Origin: Cepaea nemoralis
Taxonomy: Eukaryota > Mollusca > Gastropoda > Stylommatophora > Helicidae
Direction of reading: 5' to 3'
DNA length: 64,000 nucleotides
Assembly: GCA_014155875.1 (NCBI GenBank)
Contig: JACEFZ010017437.1
Location: 134,001-198,000, forward strand
In this document: piece by piece, positions 34,401-47,200 of the stretch
Numbering within the stretch: the first letter of the stretch is position 1
Layout of the letters: each line of letters opens with the position of its first letter
Notes under the pieces: model-generated
What the model was told of the DNA's origin: nothing
Databases searched by the model: none
Seen by the model: only the letters and a program-made list of their open reading frames with translations
Translations under genes and position numbers: made by a program

Positions 34401-37400
34401 AGTATGACTGACCTTGTCTCTGCAAGGGCAAGTGTTTGACACCAGTAAATGCAAGCCTGCTGTGTGTTTGGACATAATGCTTGACAGACACATCAGATAC
34501 TGCAAGACAAAGCAAAGTACATCAACTATAAGACACATCAAAGTACATCAACTATAAGACACATCAAAGTACATCAATGTCACATTCACATTAGGTAAAA
34601 CATTTCAAGTCGGATGCAACCTAGCTAAGTCCTAGCAGATTAACTATAACATTTGTGTCTGACTAAAGTTAGAGTGGAAATAATACTCTGACCTTGAAAA
34701 ATGTGTTCAGAGCTGAAAATTTGGAAAACATAATATTTGTATTTCTTTCTATTTATATTAAAGTATTGATTGATTGATTGATTTAGGAACCAACATCACA
34801 GCATTCAGGGCATTCCCATAAGCGCTCCGTCCCCATTCTCAGCAGCCAGTGAAGAGTTTCAACACTAATAGTTCCAGTAGCAATCTGATTATATGTCTGT
34901 CTCGCTTTTCTTCTAAGCGTCGAGCGTCGGCCAGATCCCCTCGTCACACCTCGCTGCATCATTCTTACCAGACTATGGTGATCCATTTGCTCCTCCGAGG
35001 TGTACACATGTTCCCACAAGGCCGCAACCACGTCTGCCTTGTCATGCATCGATGCTCCACCCAGTTTTGCTGAGCCAGCCAATCTGTCCATCTGTTCATT
35101 CCCCAGCACACCGGCATGCCCCGGAGAAAAGATCCAGGTGATGCTTGCTACCCGTGACCTCCGAAATGAAGTGGGCCACTCTACGTGAAGCCTGCCTTCC
35201 TCACCCTCCTCCGCATGCTTTCTGAGTCAGTTACAATTATTAAAGTATTGAATAATCTACGGAGAATAAAATGGTTATGTGTGCCATGTAGCTATGCAGG
35301 GTCTACGGTACTAGTCGTGCATATTAGTAGAATGTGTAAAGTATAGAGCAGGGAAGAAAAAGCGAGTGTAATTCAAGGTAACGATAGTTAACTGGCAAGC
35401 ACTGGAAAAACAAGGGAAGCCGAGACCTTTAGTAGATGATGATGTTTCACGAGATGAAAGGGAAACGACTCAGAAAGACTGTGTATCATGTGATTAAAAC
35501 AGCTGAAATCACGAGAACCGCTGGTTGGTCTATTCAGTTAGGTCAGGGTTTGACAGAAGCAAGATGCTGAACTGTTTTGAAGATGTGCAAGATGTTTTGA
35601 AGCCGTGAAAGATTGTCAAGGTTATTTTGTATTGATTCACCATCAAGAAGCGGAGATGTTTAATCCAGCTAGTACAGCTAAGTGTATGTCCAACACACAG
35701 GTTTGTTGCATTTCACCGAATTAATGGCAGCCCAGTGATACTGCACACCAGTCGCCAAGAGCAGGCTGTAAGTTTGATCTTAATCATAACCAGACATCTT
35801 TGTATGACTTGAATATGTGCCATACTGAAATGATTGTGCTTACTCTTCAAATTAATGAACTTTATCCAGCAGAAATAAATATGTATTTCCAAATATTTGT
35901 CACATGCCCTCCCACATATACAGGACCTTGTGATTATGTCTACTGAAATATTTGTCCACAATAAATGAAGAGTACCAAGGACGTCAGTATGTGCATTATT
36001 CATCATATGGCGATGTTCCTGTTAAATCAGTCAGTGAGTCTGAGACAGCGAGCTACCAAACAGCTCATTGGCAATGTCATGTATGGGAAACATGTTTATA
36101 CAGAATCAAGATCAATTGAATTTTTTCAGTGTTTGTTTTGTATGAAAATATGGTGACTAAGGTCGAACGAACAAACAAACTTTATTTTCAAAGGGTTAAG
36201 AATTGGGCACGCAGGCCCATCTAACATTCTGCCCTTCTATCACTCTCTTTCATACATTATTTCATTCACACATCATTCAAGACTAACAGAGGACAGCAAC
36301 AATATAAAAGATATGCATTATAAAGGTATGGGCAAAATTCGATCATCAAAATTACATGACTCAGTAATATTAGCTAATATGTACACTTGTTATTAGCCAT
36401 GTGGAATATACTGGCCTACCAAAAGGGGACTGGCTGTTATACTAGGGTTTTGTTATTATTATTATTTCTATTATTAAGGGGGAAGGTAATCCGTACTGAG
36501 ATAGTGTTAGAATAATTTGCGATTATATGAATAGGGATTGGTGATGTCTTTGATTTCTTGTGGAAGATTGTTCCACAGCTGAGCTGCAGAGTACGTTAAG
36601 CTTGTTTTGTATAAGTCAGTCCTAGGCTTCGGAATGTGTAATATGTTTAAACGTTTACTGTGTCTAGAATTATATTTAAACAATGGTCAAAGGTAATTTG
36701 GGGCATTCCGATGTAGGATTTTGTGAATTAGTTTAGCCTTATTGAAAAGCAGGCGTTTGCGGAGTGGTAGTTACTGAAGGCGTTTATGCAGGCTAGGATT
36801 GTCAGATAAATGTTTGCTATAAATTATAAATTGTTATAAATCATGGCCCGTTTCTGGAGTGAGTAAAGTCGCTTGGTGTTAGAATTAGAACAACCGTCCC
36901 AGATTGTAGCGCAGTAGTCAAAGTGTGTCTGTATATGAGAAGTATAGAATATTTTCCTCGTGTCCTCATCAAGGACATTTTTAATTTTGGCGAGTTGGTA
37001 GACGTTTCTCGCTGTTTGTTTAATGAGCGCTTGAATGTGGGAATTACCCCGGGAAGGTTAACCCGGTCAACAAATGCCCGCAGAAGTCGGATGTGTCGGC
37101 CTAACGGCGCAAGAACGCAGCTCTGCTGTAAACAGGCACAACGCAACCACGTCCGAAAAAAAAACTCCGGATGAACGAAGAAGAAGAAGAATGTGGGAAT
37201 TAAAGGTTAGGTTTCTATCAATGATTAGGCCTAATGTTTTGTGCTCAATTACACTTTCTACTGGCATGTTATCGATGTGAAGTTGAAGTGATGTGTTAGT
37301 TTAGAGTTTGAAGACTTTGTCTTGTTGTTAATAACATTGCTTTTGTTTTAGTGATGTTAATTTACGGTTTGCATAACTCCACCTAACTAAATTATTTAAT

Positions 37401-40400
37401 TCTTGTTGCAAAGATGACTCCAGCAAAATACAGTTTTCAGCGTTTATGTACACTGTACAGTCGTCTGCAAATAGATCGCAGGATGATGAAAGATGCAAAG
37501 GTAGATCGTTAATATATATGGCAAATAATAGAGGGCCAAGAATAGAGCCTTGTGGTACTCCAATATTGAAGGTAGTGGTTTGAGACAGAGATTTATTATG
37601 TGATACTACTTGCTTTCTTTTGATAGAAAAGATGTTATTAGAGTGACTACATTAGGGTCAATTTTCATTGTCTCAAGTTTTTAAATTAAAATAACATGGT
37701 CTATCATATCAAATGCTTTCCTGAAATCAATAAACACAGTTCCACATAGACTGTTGTTGTTTATATTCTGGTGCCAATTTTCTATCATGTTTGTTAGGGC
37801 CGTATGGCAAGAATATTTTGGCCGAAATCCTGATTGGCTGTCAACAATAAGCTTATTGCGAGCTAAATACTGTAAGGTTACTTTATGGATGTGTTTTTCT
37901 AGTGGCTTAGATAGTGATGATAGTAAGGAAATGGGTTTGTGATTGTTCGGGAGACCATTGTCCAATGAACCAGATTTAAGAAGAGGGTACACTTTAGCGA
38001 TTTTGAGAGCTGATGGAAAGTGGCCTTTGGTGAGACACTGATTATATACATAGGTTAGTGATATACAAATCACTGGCGCAGCACAACGGAGAATCCGGTT
38101 GCTGATTCCATCTAACCCAGATGAGGTTGTCATTTTTAGGTTACTGAGGTAAGTGAATACTTTAGTGATTGTCATTAGCGGTATGTCAGAAAGAATATAA
38201 TGGAAGCACCTATTCTCGCAAAATGATGACAGTAAAGATAAGTTGCAAGAAGAATTAAGTATCGAAGCCTTCAACTGGTCTATGTCAGTTTTTTTTAAAA
38301 ATTACTGAATTGGTCGCATGTAATATGATTTGATGGTAAAGAATTTCGGAAGTTATACTTGTTTGTCAAGGTGTTAATTGCCTTCCATATATCCTTACTA
38401 TTTGTTTTATCCATTACTAAGTTCTTAAAGTAATTTTTCTTTTCCCGTCGTATGATATATTGAACTTTGTTTCTAAGAGTATGGTATGCGCTGAGATCCC
38501 GCTTTTTATGTGCTTTATCTCTGTCTCTCATAATTTCAAGTACTTCCTGGGTGATCCAAGGTGGCTTGACATGGTGTTTTACTCGAACTTCCTTGATTGG
38601 CACATGTCTATCAAAAACACAAATAAAGGTTTTCATCCAGAATTCCAGAGCATCATCCGGGTCAGGAAGCTGATAAGATTGTCTAGAGGTGAAGTGAGCA
38701 AGTCCTGTGAAAATGCGTTTTGGTTGAAATATTTGTAACTTCTATATTTTACACTTATGTGTTTATGTTTAGGAGTTTTAATTCCTTTTTTAGACCATGT
38801 GCAGCATATTGGGTAGTGATCACTCATTGCACAATTGGGTATGGTGCATTCTATGATATTGTCTGAGCAAGTTACACAAATGTGATCTATGACTGTTGAA
38901 GATGACTTTGTTACTCTAGTAGCTTGTTGTACTATTTGTTGGAAATTGTATGATGCACTTATATTTCCCCATATTATGTTGGATTTGTTGGTGTCAATGT
39001 TAAAGTCTCCGAGTAGTATAATTTCCTTCCCAGAAGCGAAAACCACATCCATCATGGTAGTGAAGTTTTAACCAGACGTGTCCAGCACTGGGATTTCGTT
39101 AGAGGTAGCCAATTATCGGGGGTGTGCGGTTTTGAAGTTTTAGCTCTAACCAAATACCATTCTATTTCGCAAGTTTCAAAGTCTAGCCTACGGTGACCAT
39201 TTAGTAAATTAGAAACATAGGCTACTAGCATGTCTCTTGTTTCCTACAGGAATCCCTTCTAAAAACTTTGTACCCTTTAATAGAGATGTCCTCATCTGAA
39301 ATGTTTTCATTAAGTCTACTTTCACTAAGGCCGAATAAATGAAAATTTTGATTATGAATAGAAGATAACCCCGGTAGGTTGTTAAATAAGCTGCAAATGT
39401 TTAAGTGTCCAAGGCGAATTTGATATTGATATCAAAACAAATTGATATATAAATGAAAATATTATAACGATATAACAAATTAGACCAACAAATATAATGC
39501 AAACACAGAACAAAATGAATTAAAGAACATACAACAAATAATTAACCTGAAAAAACTACTTCACAAGATAAAAAACCAGCTGTTATCCAAAAGAATGAAT
39601 AAATGACTATACAAGTTAATGTTTCTGTTTATTTAAAGTGGAGTATCCCACACGGGAAATAAAACGTTAAACCGTAAGCAATTAAAGTTCAAGGAGGAAG
39701 CTCTGTTGCTGGTATCAATGCATATAGGGTTCCGTTTTTAATATGTATCCTATCTCACAGGTCTGTATTGTAGAGACATCATAAGGGCTTGATTCAGTGC
39801 GGCAGGACTAAACTGCATCAAATATAGAAGTTCTGGACTCCAATGATGCGGAACCTGTTGTTGTATGCTTGGTCGCTCATTACTAGCGTGAACTTGATGA
39901 TGCAGAACCTGTTGTTGCCTGCTTGTTCGCTCATTGCTGGTATGAACTTGGTGATGCGGAGCCCCTTGTTGTCTGCTATGGACCCATAGCTGTCTTGAGC
40001 TTGGTGTGCCAAAGTGGTATTACTGCCGTGCATATGTACTGCTGCTTGCAACGAGCGTTCGTTGGAAGTGAGGTTAGGGAAATCTTCCTGTAGTTATTTC
40101 CTTCAAGTGTGATGGTGGGGGTAGGAAGGAGAGGTTGATTTATTCTTGGTAGCATGTGTGCACCTTGAATGGCAGGAGTTCGGGGGTCAGATGCCAGCAG
40201 ATGTTTATCTGGGGTGAAGGGGGTATTTCGACTGGCTTCAGTAATCAATGTTCGTCGTGTGTGTGTGTTGGCCATTGCCCTCTCTGGGTATTTTATATTT
40301 TTAGCAAGGAAGCTATTACCTAATGTGGATGTGTGGATGTGGTCACCGTACAGTCGTTTCTGTGGCGCGCCTCTTTGTGATGTAAAAAATGGTGTGTTGA

Positions 40401-40739
40401 TGAAGTGTACATTACACTGAATGCTGATAGTTACAAGGACTAGGTTGGCACATTGAGTGACTTTACACTACAGCGACGACAGTCCCACAAATAAGGCTCA
40501 CCTTTTTCTGCAAATCAAACACTCCTTCAGACTTTAATGAACAAGCTGTATGCATCAGGTACAGCGGGCAGGTGTCTGTCAGAGACAGAATCATTGACAT
40601 CTCTTACACATGACACACCAGTGTGCTGTTTTATCACAGACAAGGTAACTAGCACAATCACACTAGTGTAATTTTCAGACGAATTATGGACTAACATAGG
40701 TATTTAAGAACATGATATATAACAACCATTATTGTTCAT

Positions 40740-40788
<49 letters not shown>

Positions 40789-43700
40789 CCCGCGTGCGTG
40801 TGTGTATGCACACATGTTGAGTTGAGTTGAGTTGAGTTACGAACCGACATCACTGCACTCAGGACATTCCCATACATGCTCAGTCCCCTCGTTCAACAAC
40901 CAGCAAAGAGTCATCATCATATGTACAATTTTTTCTCCACTTCTTACAATTTTTGCGAGAATGCTCACAACAATCATCAGTGTCTCAACTGTGTGTAAAG
41001 TGTGGGAGTTTGTTCTTATTAGTTTCAGTGATCATGTGAGGCATTATGTATGTGTGTAGATGTAAGGATGTTTGTGTGGGAGTGTATGTGAGGGATGTGT
41101 GTGGGGGTGTGAAGAATGTATGTGTGGAGGGGTTGTGTGTGGGGGATGTGTATGGGTTGATGGGTGATGTGTGGATGGGTGAAGGGATGTGTAGTTGGTG
41201 TGGGATATGTATGTGTGTGAGTGTGTGTGTGGGGGGTGGGGGTATTTGGGAGGATTATTGGAAGTATGTGGGTGTTGGTGAGTTGGGGTGTGTGGGTAGG
41301 GAATGTGTATTTGAGTGGGTGAATGGATGTGTAGGAGATTGTGTGGGTTGGGAGATGGGTGTGTAATGGGTGTGGGGGATGAGAGTGGGGGGGGTGTCTG
41401 TGAATGGGATATGTCTGTGTGGGTGGGATTGTGCGAGTGTGGATGGGGTAAATGTGAGTGGGTGGAGGATGTATGAGTGGGTGGTGAGGATGTTTGTAGG
41501 TGGGGGATATGTGGGTGGGTGGGGAGATGTGTGTGTGGGTGAGAGATGTGTGGGCAGGGATGTGTATGAGGAATGCATGTGGGAGATGTGTGTGGGGGAA
41601 TGTGTTTATGGGTTGAGTTTTGTGTGGGAGGGGAGATGTGTGAGAGGTGGGGGCGGTGTGGAATGTGCAGGTGGATGAAGGATGTATGTGAGGATGGGGG
41701 ATGTTGTTTGGCTGGGTGGTTGGGGTGTGTGTGGGTGGGAGGGTAGATGAGAGATGCATGTATCGATGGGTGGGTGGGTGATGTATGGGTGTGAGTGGTT
41801 GATGGATGAGTACGTGAGTGGGTGGATGTGTGTGAGAGATGAGTGTATGGTTGGGGGATGTGTGTGTTTGTGGGAAGATGCGTGTGAGCGGAGGATGTGT
41901 GTGGGTGGGGTATATGTGGGTGGTGGGGTGTGTGTGGATGGGAGGTGTGTGTATTTGGATGTCTATGGGTGGGGGATATGTGTGGGCAGGTGGGGAGATG
42001 TATTTGTGGGTGGGGATGTGTGTATAGGTGGGGGATGTGTAGTTGAGAGATGGCGGATATTGGGTGGGTGAGTGGGTGTAGGTTGGCTAATGTGTGTTTG
42101 GGTGGGGAAAATTGTGAGGGCGCGGGATGTATGTGTGGATAGGTGCAGGATGTGTGGGTTGACGGGGGTATGTGTGTGTGGTTTTGTGATGTGCGTTTTG
42201 CTGGGTGGTTGCGGGTGTGTGGGTGGTGGAGAATATGTGGGTGGGTGTGTGCGTGTCGGTTATGGGATGGGTGGGGGATGTTTGTGTGGGTGGGGAAATG
42301 TGTGTGGGTGGGGAAATGTGTGTGGGTGGGGGATCAGTGGGTGGGTGGTGGCATGTATGTTTGCCTGAGTCTGTGTGAGTACGTGGAGGTATTTGTGGGG
42401 GTGTGGTGGGTGGGGGATGTGTGGGTGGCTGCGGGGTGTGTGGGTGGCTGCAGGGTGTGAGGGTGGATGGGGGATGTGTCTCACAACATTGCAATATGCA
42501 CTGTTTATGTTTACAACTTTCATTTGACAATGTTTTTTTTCCCCTTGTGAATATACCATGCGTAATATGCATTGTTTATGCTTACAAAATCCATCTGACA
42601 ATGTTTTTTTTTCCCTATGTAATGTAACATGCACATTTGATGAATGAAAGATGAGTGATCGAAAGGGCCGAATGTAAGACAGGCCTGCAAGCCCAATTTG
42701 TTACCCTTTTAAAATAAAGTTTGTTCATTCGTTCGTTCCCATCGCTATCTGATTAAAAGTTCTCCTGGTCTTCCCTCTCAGTTTTGAGATTCTTCCAGAA
42801 CCCCTGCCGATCCCCCGCAATCTCATTCTTTCCACATATGGGTTCTCAATCTGTTCCTCCGCCTTCTCCACCTGGTCCCACAAGCACACAACCACCTCCC
42901 CCTTGTCCATAGGCAAGATACCACCAAGAGGTGCATTCCCTGTAAGCCTATCAGCCTGTTCATTCCCCCGTACACCCGCATGGCCAGGGCAAAATATCCA
43001 TACAATTCTCATAATCTGTGACCTTTGAAGCGATGAGAGCCATTCCACACAAAACATTCCTTTCTCCACCTTGCTAAGCATATTCTTTGAATCTGTAATG
43101 AATACAACGTATGTTGCAATAGTCTCCTCTAGCCACTGGAATGCCGCTGTTACTGCCTCCACCTCCATTTTCATGCTGGAGGTCGTAGTCTCATATGCCA
43201 GACTCTCCTTTTTCAAGACTCGTCCATTAGCCTTTGCAATAAGGCTCCAGCCACTACGTCTGTTTCTCACCACTGACCCATCGGTGTAGATGACTATGTC
43301 ACCTTGATGGTGTGTTGCTCTGGATCAGCTGTTGCACTTCAAACTCAGTGCGTCCCGCTGCCCATTCTCTGCACTCACGACCCAGTGTTATTATTACATT
43401 GTGCCAGTCAGTCATGTCATCAGGAACTTCAACCCACTCTCTTCCACGATTGATGGTCTCTAGATCACACACTTGACTTATAGAAAGTTCTGCCTGTGCC
43501 ATCCAGGACCTGCCTCGTATTAGTCTATGACCCTTTACCATATCCATTGCTGCATGTAGCGGGTGATCCCTGACTGCGGCAACTCTCAGGTACCATTTGG
43601 CCTGAAGGACCCTATGTCTATCCGTCTCCAACCTTTCAAGCTGACTTGTTGATACTGTCAGCAGCCCCAAACCATACTCAATGACAGAAATTATTAAATG

Positions 43701-44229
43701 CTGAAAGAGCCTGTACAGCATGCTCTGATCTAACCTGGTTGCTGCCATAGCCCTTAATGCATTAAGTCCCCTACCAGCCTTCACCACCAAATCCTCCACA
43801 TGATCCTTAAAAGACAAACACCCGTCAAAGGTGATACCCAAGTACTTCAATTTACTCTCTTGACTAAGAGGACATCCATTCAACATAATACCTGGGACGT
43901 CTGCCTTGACGCACACATTACACACACAAATATGAATGTCCACACACACACACAGAATGAACTTTTACTTTCAAAGTGCTAATAACTGGCACACAGGCCT
44001 GTCAGACACCCCCCCCCCTCTATATATCCACAATCACGCATTTTTAATCTGTTTAACAATGATCACAACACCATCAACATTCAACATCAATATCAACAGT
44101 ACCATCAACACTGGGCACAGACCAGGTACAGGTTACATGTGGCAACCTATAACATATAATTAAACAGTCCAGAGCAAGAAAGAGACAGTGGGAGGAGGGG
44201 AGAGATAGAGGAGCCATTGTGAAGGCGTT

Positions 44230-44289
<60 letters not shown>

Positions 44290-47200
44290 TACAGAGCCAT
44301 GCTTCTGTCTGTGTGAGTCTGTGAGAGACAAGTGTACAGACTGATGCTTCTGTCTGTAATCTATCAGGAAAAGTCAGTCAGTGTCCTATCACAGTTTACA
44401 CACATTACATACCAGATTTTGTGCATAATTTTGACACCAATTTTTCTGATTTGGCCATTGAAACAAAAAGTTCAACAGCACATACCAGAACTGCCGTATG
44501 CCCGGTCTGTCGGAAGCATTTTGCCAAGATCTCTCTAGTGATGATGGCCTCCAACCTACAGACACAAAACACATTTATTAATGTCCACATGTCTGTGCCA
44601 GCTAAACTGACCAGTAAACACTTCACATCTAAAATAATCACTCATACGAGGGTAAGTTGATAAGTAAGTCACAAATGGCTGTAGAAAAATAACTAAATAT
44701 GATAACAACTTGAAACCAGTTTATTTTTTATACACGCATTGTCCTTTTATTTCTCAACATAATTTCCCCAACATTGATGCACTTATCCCATCGTTTTATC
44801 AGTCCTCCCAAACCGGCTGCATAAAACTGCGTGCTCTGTTTTCCAAACCACGTTTTCACTTCACATTCAACTTCGGCGGCACTCGCGAAATGTCTCCCGC
44901 CAAGGTGGGTTGTCTGTGGACTTAGCCCTTAGCAATTTCCCGTAAAGCGGTGCATAGTTGGGTAGAAAAAGTTACGAGGGTGAGTCAATAAGTAATTCAC
45001 ACAGTTCTGTGGGATGGCAGGTAAATGAAAACAGGGACTGATAAAAAAATGGGATAAGTACATCAATGGTGGGAATTATGTTGAGAAATAAAGGTACAAT
45101 GTATGTATAAAAATAAACTGGTTTCAAGTTGTTATCATATTTCGTTATTTTTCTACAGCCATTTGTGACTTACTTATCAACATCATCTTCTTCTTCTTCA
45201 GCATTCTGAACCATTGAGGTTCTTTGCTGCAGATACAATCCATCTCCATTCGTCTCTCTGGTTGACCTTCTCTTGCCAGTCGTTGATTCCAAGTGCTTGT
45301 AGGTCTGTATGTATATTATCTCTCCACCATCTTCTTGGTCTACCTCGGGGTCTGCGGTAATTTATTTCCTGAGTGTAAGCGAGTTTTGTTTCCATATTAT
45401 CTTCCATTCTTTCTATATGCCCCAGCCATTGTAGTCTATTAGCCTTTATGATGCCAGTGATTAGCAGGGACTTAATCAGATCATAAATGTCTTATCAATA
45501 TACCCTCGTAAAATACAAATGTACATTAAATGTTGCCTGTGCAGAATAGAAGGTATAAAATGGTTTGACAGAATCACTCAAGCAGAGCTTGGGAGATAAC
45601 TAGGCAGAGTCCAGTGAATCTAGAGGAGAGGAAAATATGCTAGCAATAAGTAGGACACACATTGAGAAAACCTGATGATAGAATAGTTGATTTATTTTGT
45701 TGTTTCAGGATTTGAGATTTAAATAACTACTGGCAATGCTGATCGTATTCCGGTATGAACCTAAGGCCTATCCATGTCAATATGGAATAGTTAGCAAGTA
45801 CTTTCTCTGCAACCCACGGGTATACATAGTGACTGGTACTGGTCAAATCTGGAGTATGTTATCCCTACTGGAGCCTAAGATTTAACAGAAGTCCTTCTGG
45901 TTGGATAGCAATGGCTTGAACTGCCTAATTTATAATGCTACGTGACTAGGTATTTCATTGTAAGTTAGTTGTCTTCTTCTTCTTCTTGATCATTTGGAGT
46001 TTTTTTGGACATAATTGTATTGTGCCTGTTTACAGCAGAGCTGTGTTCTTGCGCCGTTAAGCCAACACATCTGACTTCTGCGGGCATTTGTTGACTGGGT
46101 TAACCTTCCCGGGTAAGTTAGTTGTACATCCTTTACAGGATGTCACGGTCAACACCAGCATTTTTTGGCTATTTGTGATTTTTTGGCACGTTTACGTTCA
46201 TTAGTTTGCCACTGCATTCTGAACAAGTGACACTCAGACCACTGTATGAAAACCAACGCAAGGCAGTCTGCTTCAAAACTGTCCATGGCTGTGTTTTGAG
46301 CGTGTTATTTAGGATTACAAATTGGGCTTACAACCTCTTCACCACACTCCATCATTTCGTCATACTTCAGTTCAATACCCAGAGGGAATGAGCAGGGATA
46401 TACTGGACTGATTGACTGACTGAACTCACTGAAATACAACATCTGAAATGATAACGGACATTGCATATTCCAATTTATGAATGTGAAGGGTTAAACAGGA
46501 TACAACAGGCTGATAATGAATAAACAACAGAGAGGCAGAGACAGCAAGAATTGGAGCTATGATGATGTTGTAAACAGTGAACACAAAAAACAATGAAGCT
46601 CTCACTTGGGCAACTCATCCTCTGTGCTGTGCTGGCAGAGGCAGGTAAGAATCCTCAGGGCCAAGATGACCACTTGTGGGTTCGACTGAACATCCTAGAT
46701 ATTAGAAGCTGATTAGTTTTCATGCGCACAAACAAGATAAATGACCATGTATATTCAGTAAAAGTGTCTGTTATGTGTTCAGTTGAATAGTGCAGTTACA
46801 GGTATGTCAATGATATTGCAATATAAACAAATACAAGCTCACATCAACATTATTTAGCAAGTCCTTGTAGAACATAGTCCCCATCACCAGCCACCCAACA
46901 GGTGCTCCACCCTCTGCCTGTTCCCCTAGGCAGACACTAGTCTGTGGGACATCCTGGGTAGACACTAGTCTGTAGGACATCCTGGGTGGATACTAGTCTG
47001 TGGGACATCCTGGGTGAATACTAGTCTGTGGGACATTCTGCACAGATACTAGTCTGTGGGACATCCTGTGCAGATACTAGTCACTGGGATATCCTGGGCG
47101 GACACTAGTCTGTGGGACATCTCTGACAGGCACTAGTCTGTAGGACATTCTGCGCAGATACTAGTCAGTGGAACATCCTGGGCAGACACTCGTCTGTGCG

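Larger units (their letters stand above)
36165..40430 (-). pseudogene. CR1-like LINE, 5' truncated, 4.2 kb
   Basis: From 40430 leftward: the end of the ORF1 esterase (QRGAPQKRLYGDHIHTSTLG, NSFLAKNIKYPERA), then the endonuclease (IRLGHLNICSLFNNLPGLSS, FGLSESRLN, LLGDFNIDT, TVIDHICVTC, SDHYPICCTW). The RT follows: SGLDGISNRILR, SGFRPKYSCHTALTNMIENW and FIDFRKAFDMIDHV at motif A; C-terminal parts are eroded. The 3' UTR ends in cctttgaaaataaagtttg and (ttgt/ttcg) repeats. It has the RT half that 29040-30955 lacks. A SINE X sits at 37047-37188. Confidence 0.88.

Noticed and set aside
35690..35830. Exon-like segments: plus strand FVAFHRINGSPVILHTSRQE before GTAAGT, and minus strand MAHIQVIQRCLVMIKIKLTA
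   Set aside because: Acceptor on plus is poor, and the minus segment does not fit the phases of the host gene; they also contradict each other.
41025..41759. Long His/Thr/Pro-rich frames, also 30987-32051
   Set aside because: Reverse strand of GT-rich low-complexity DNA; no domains and no splice context.
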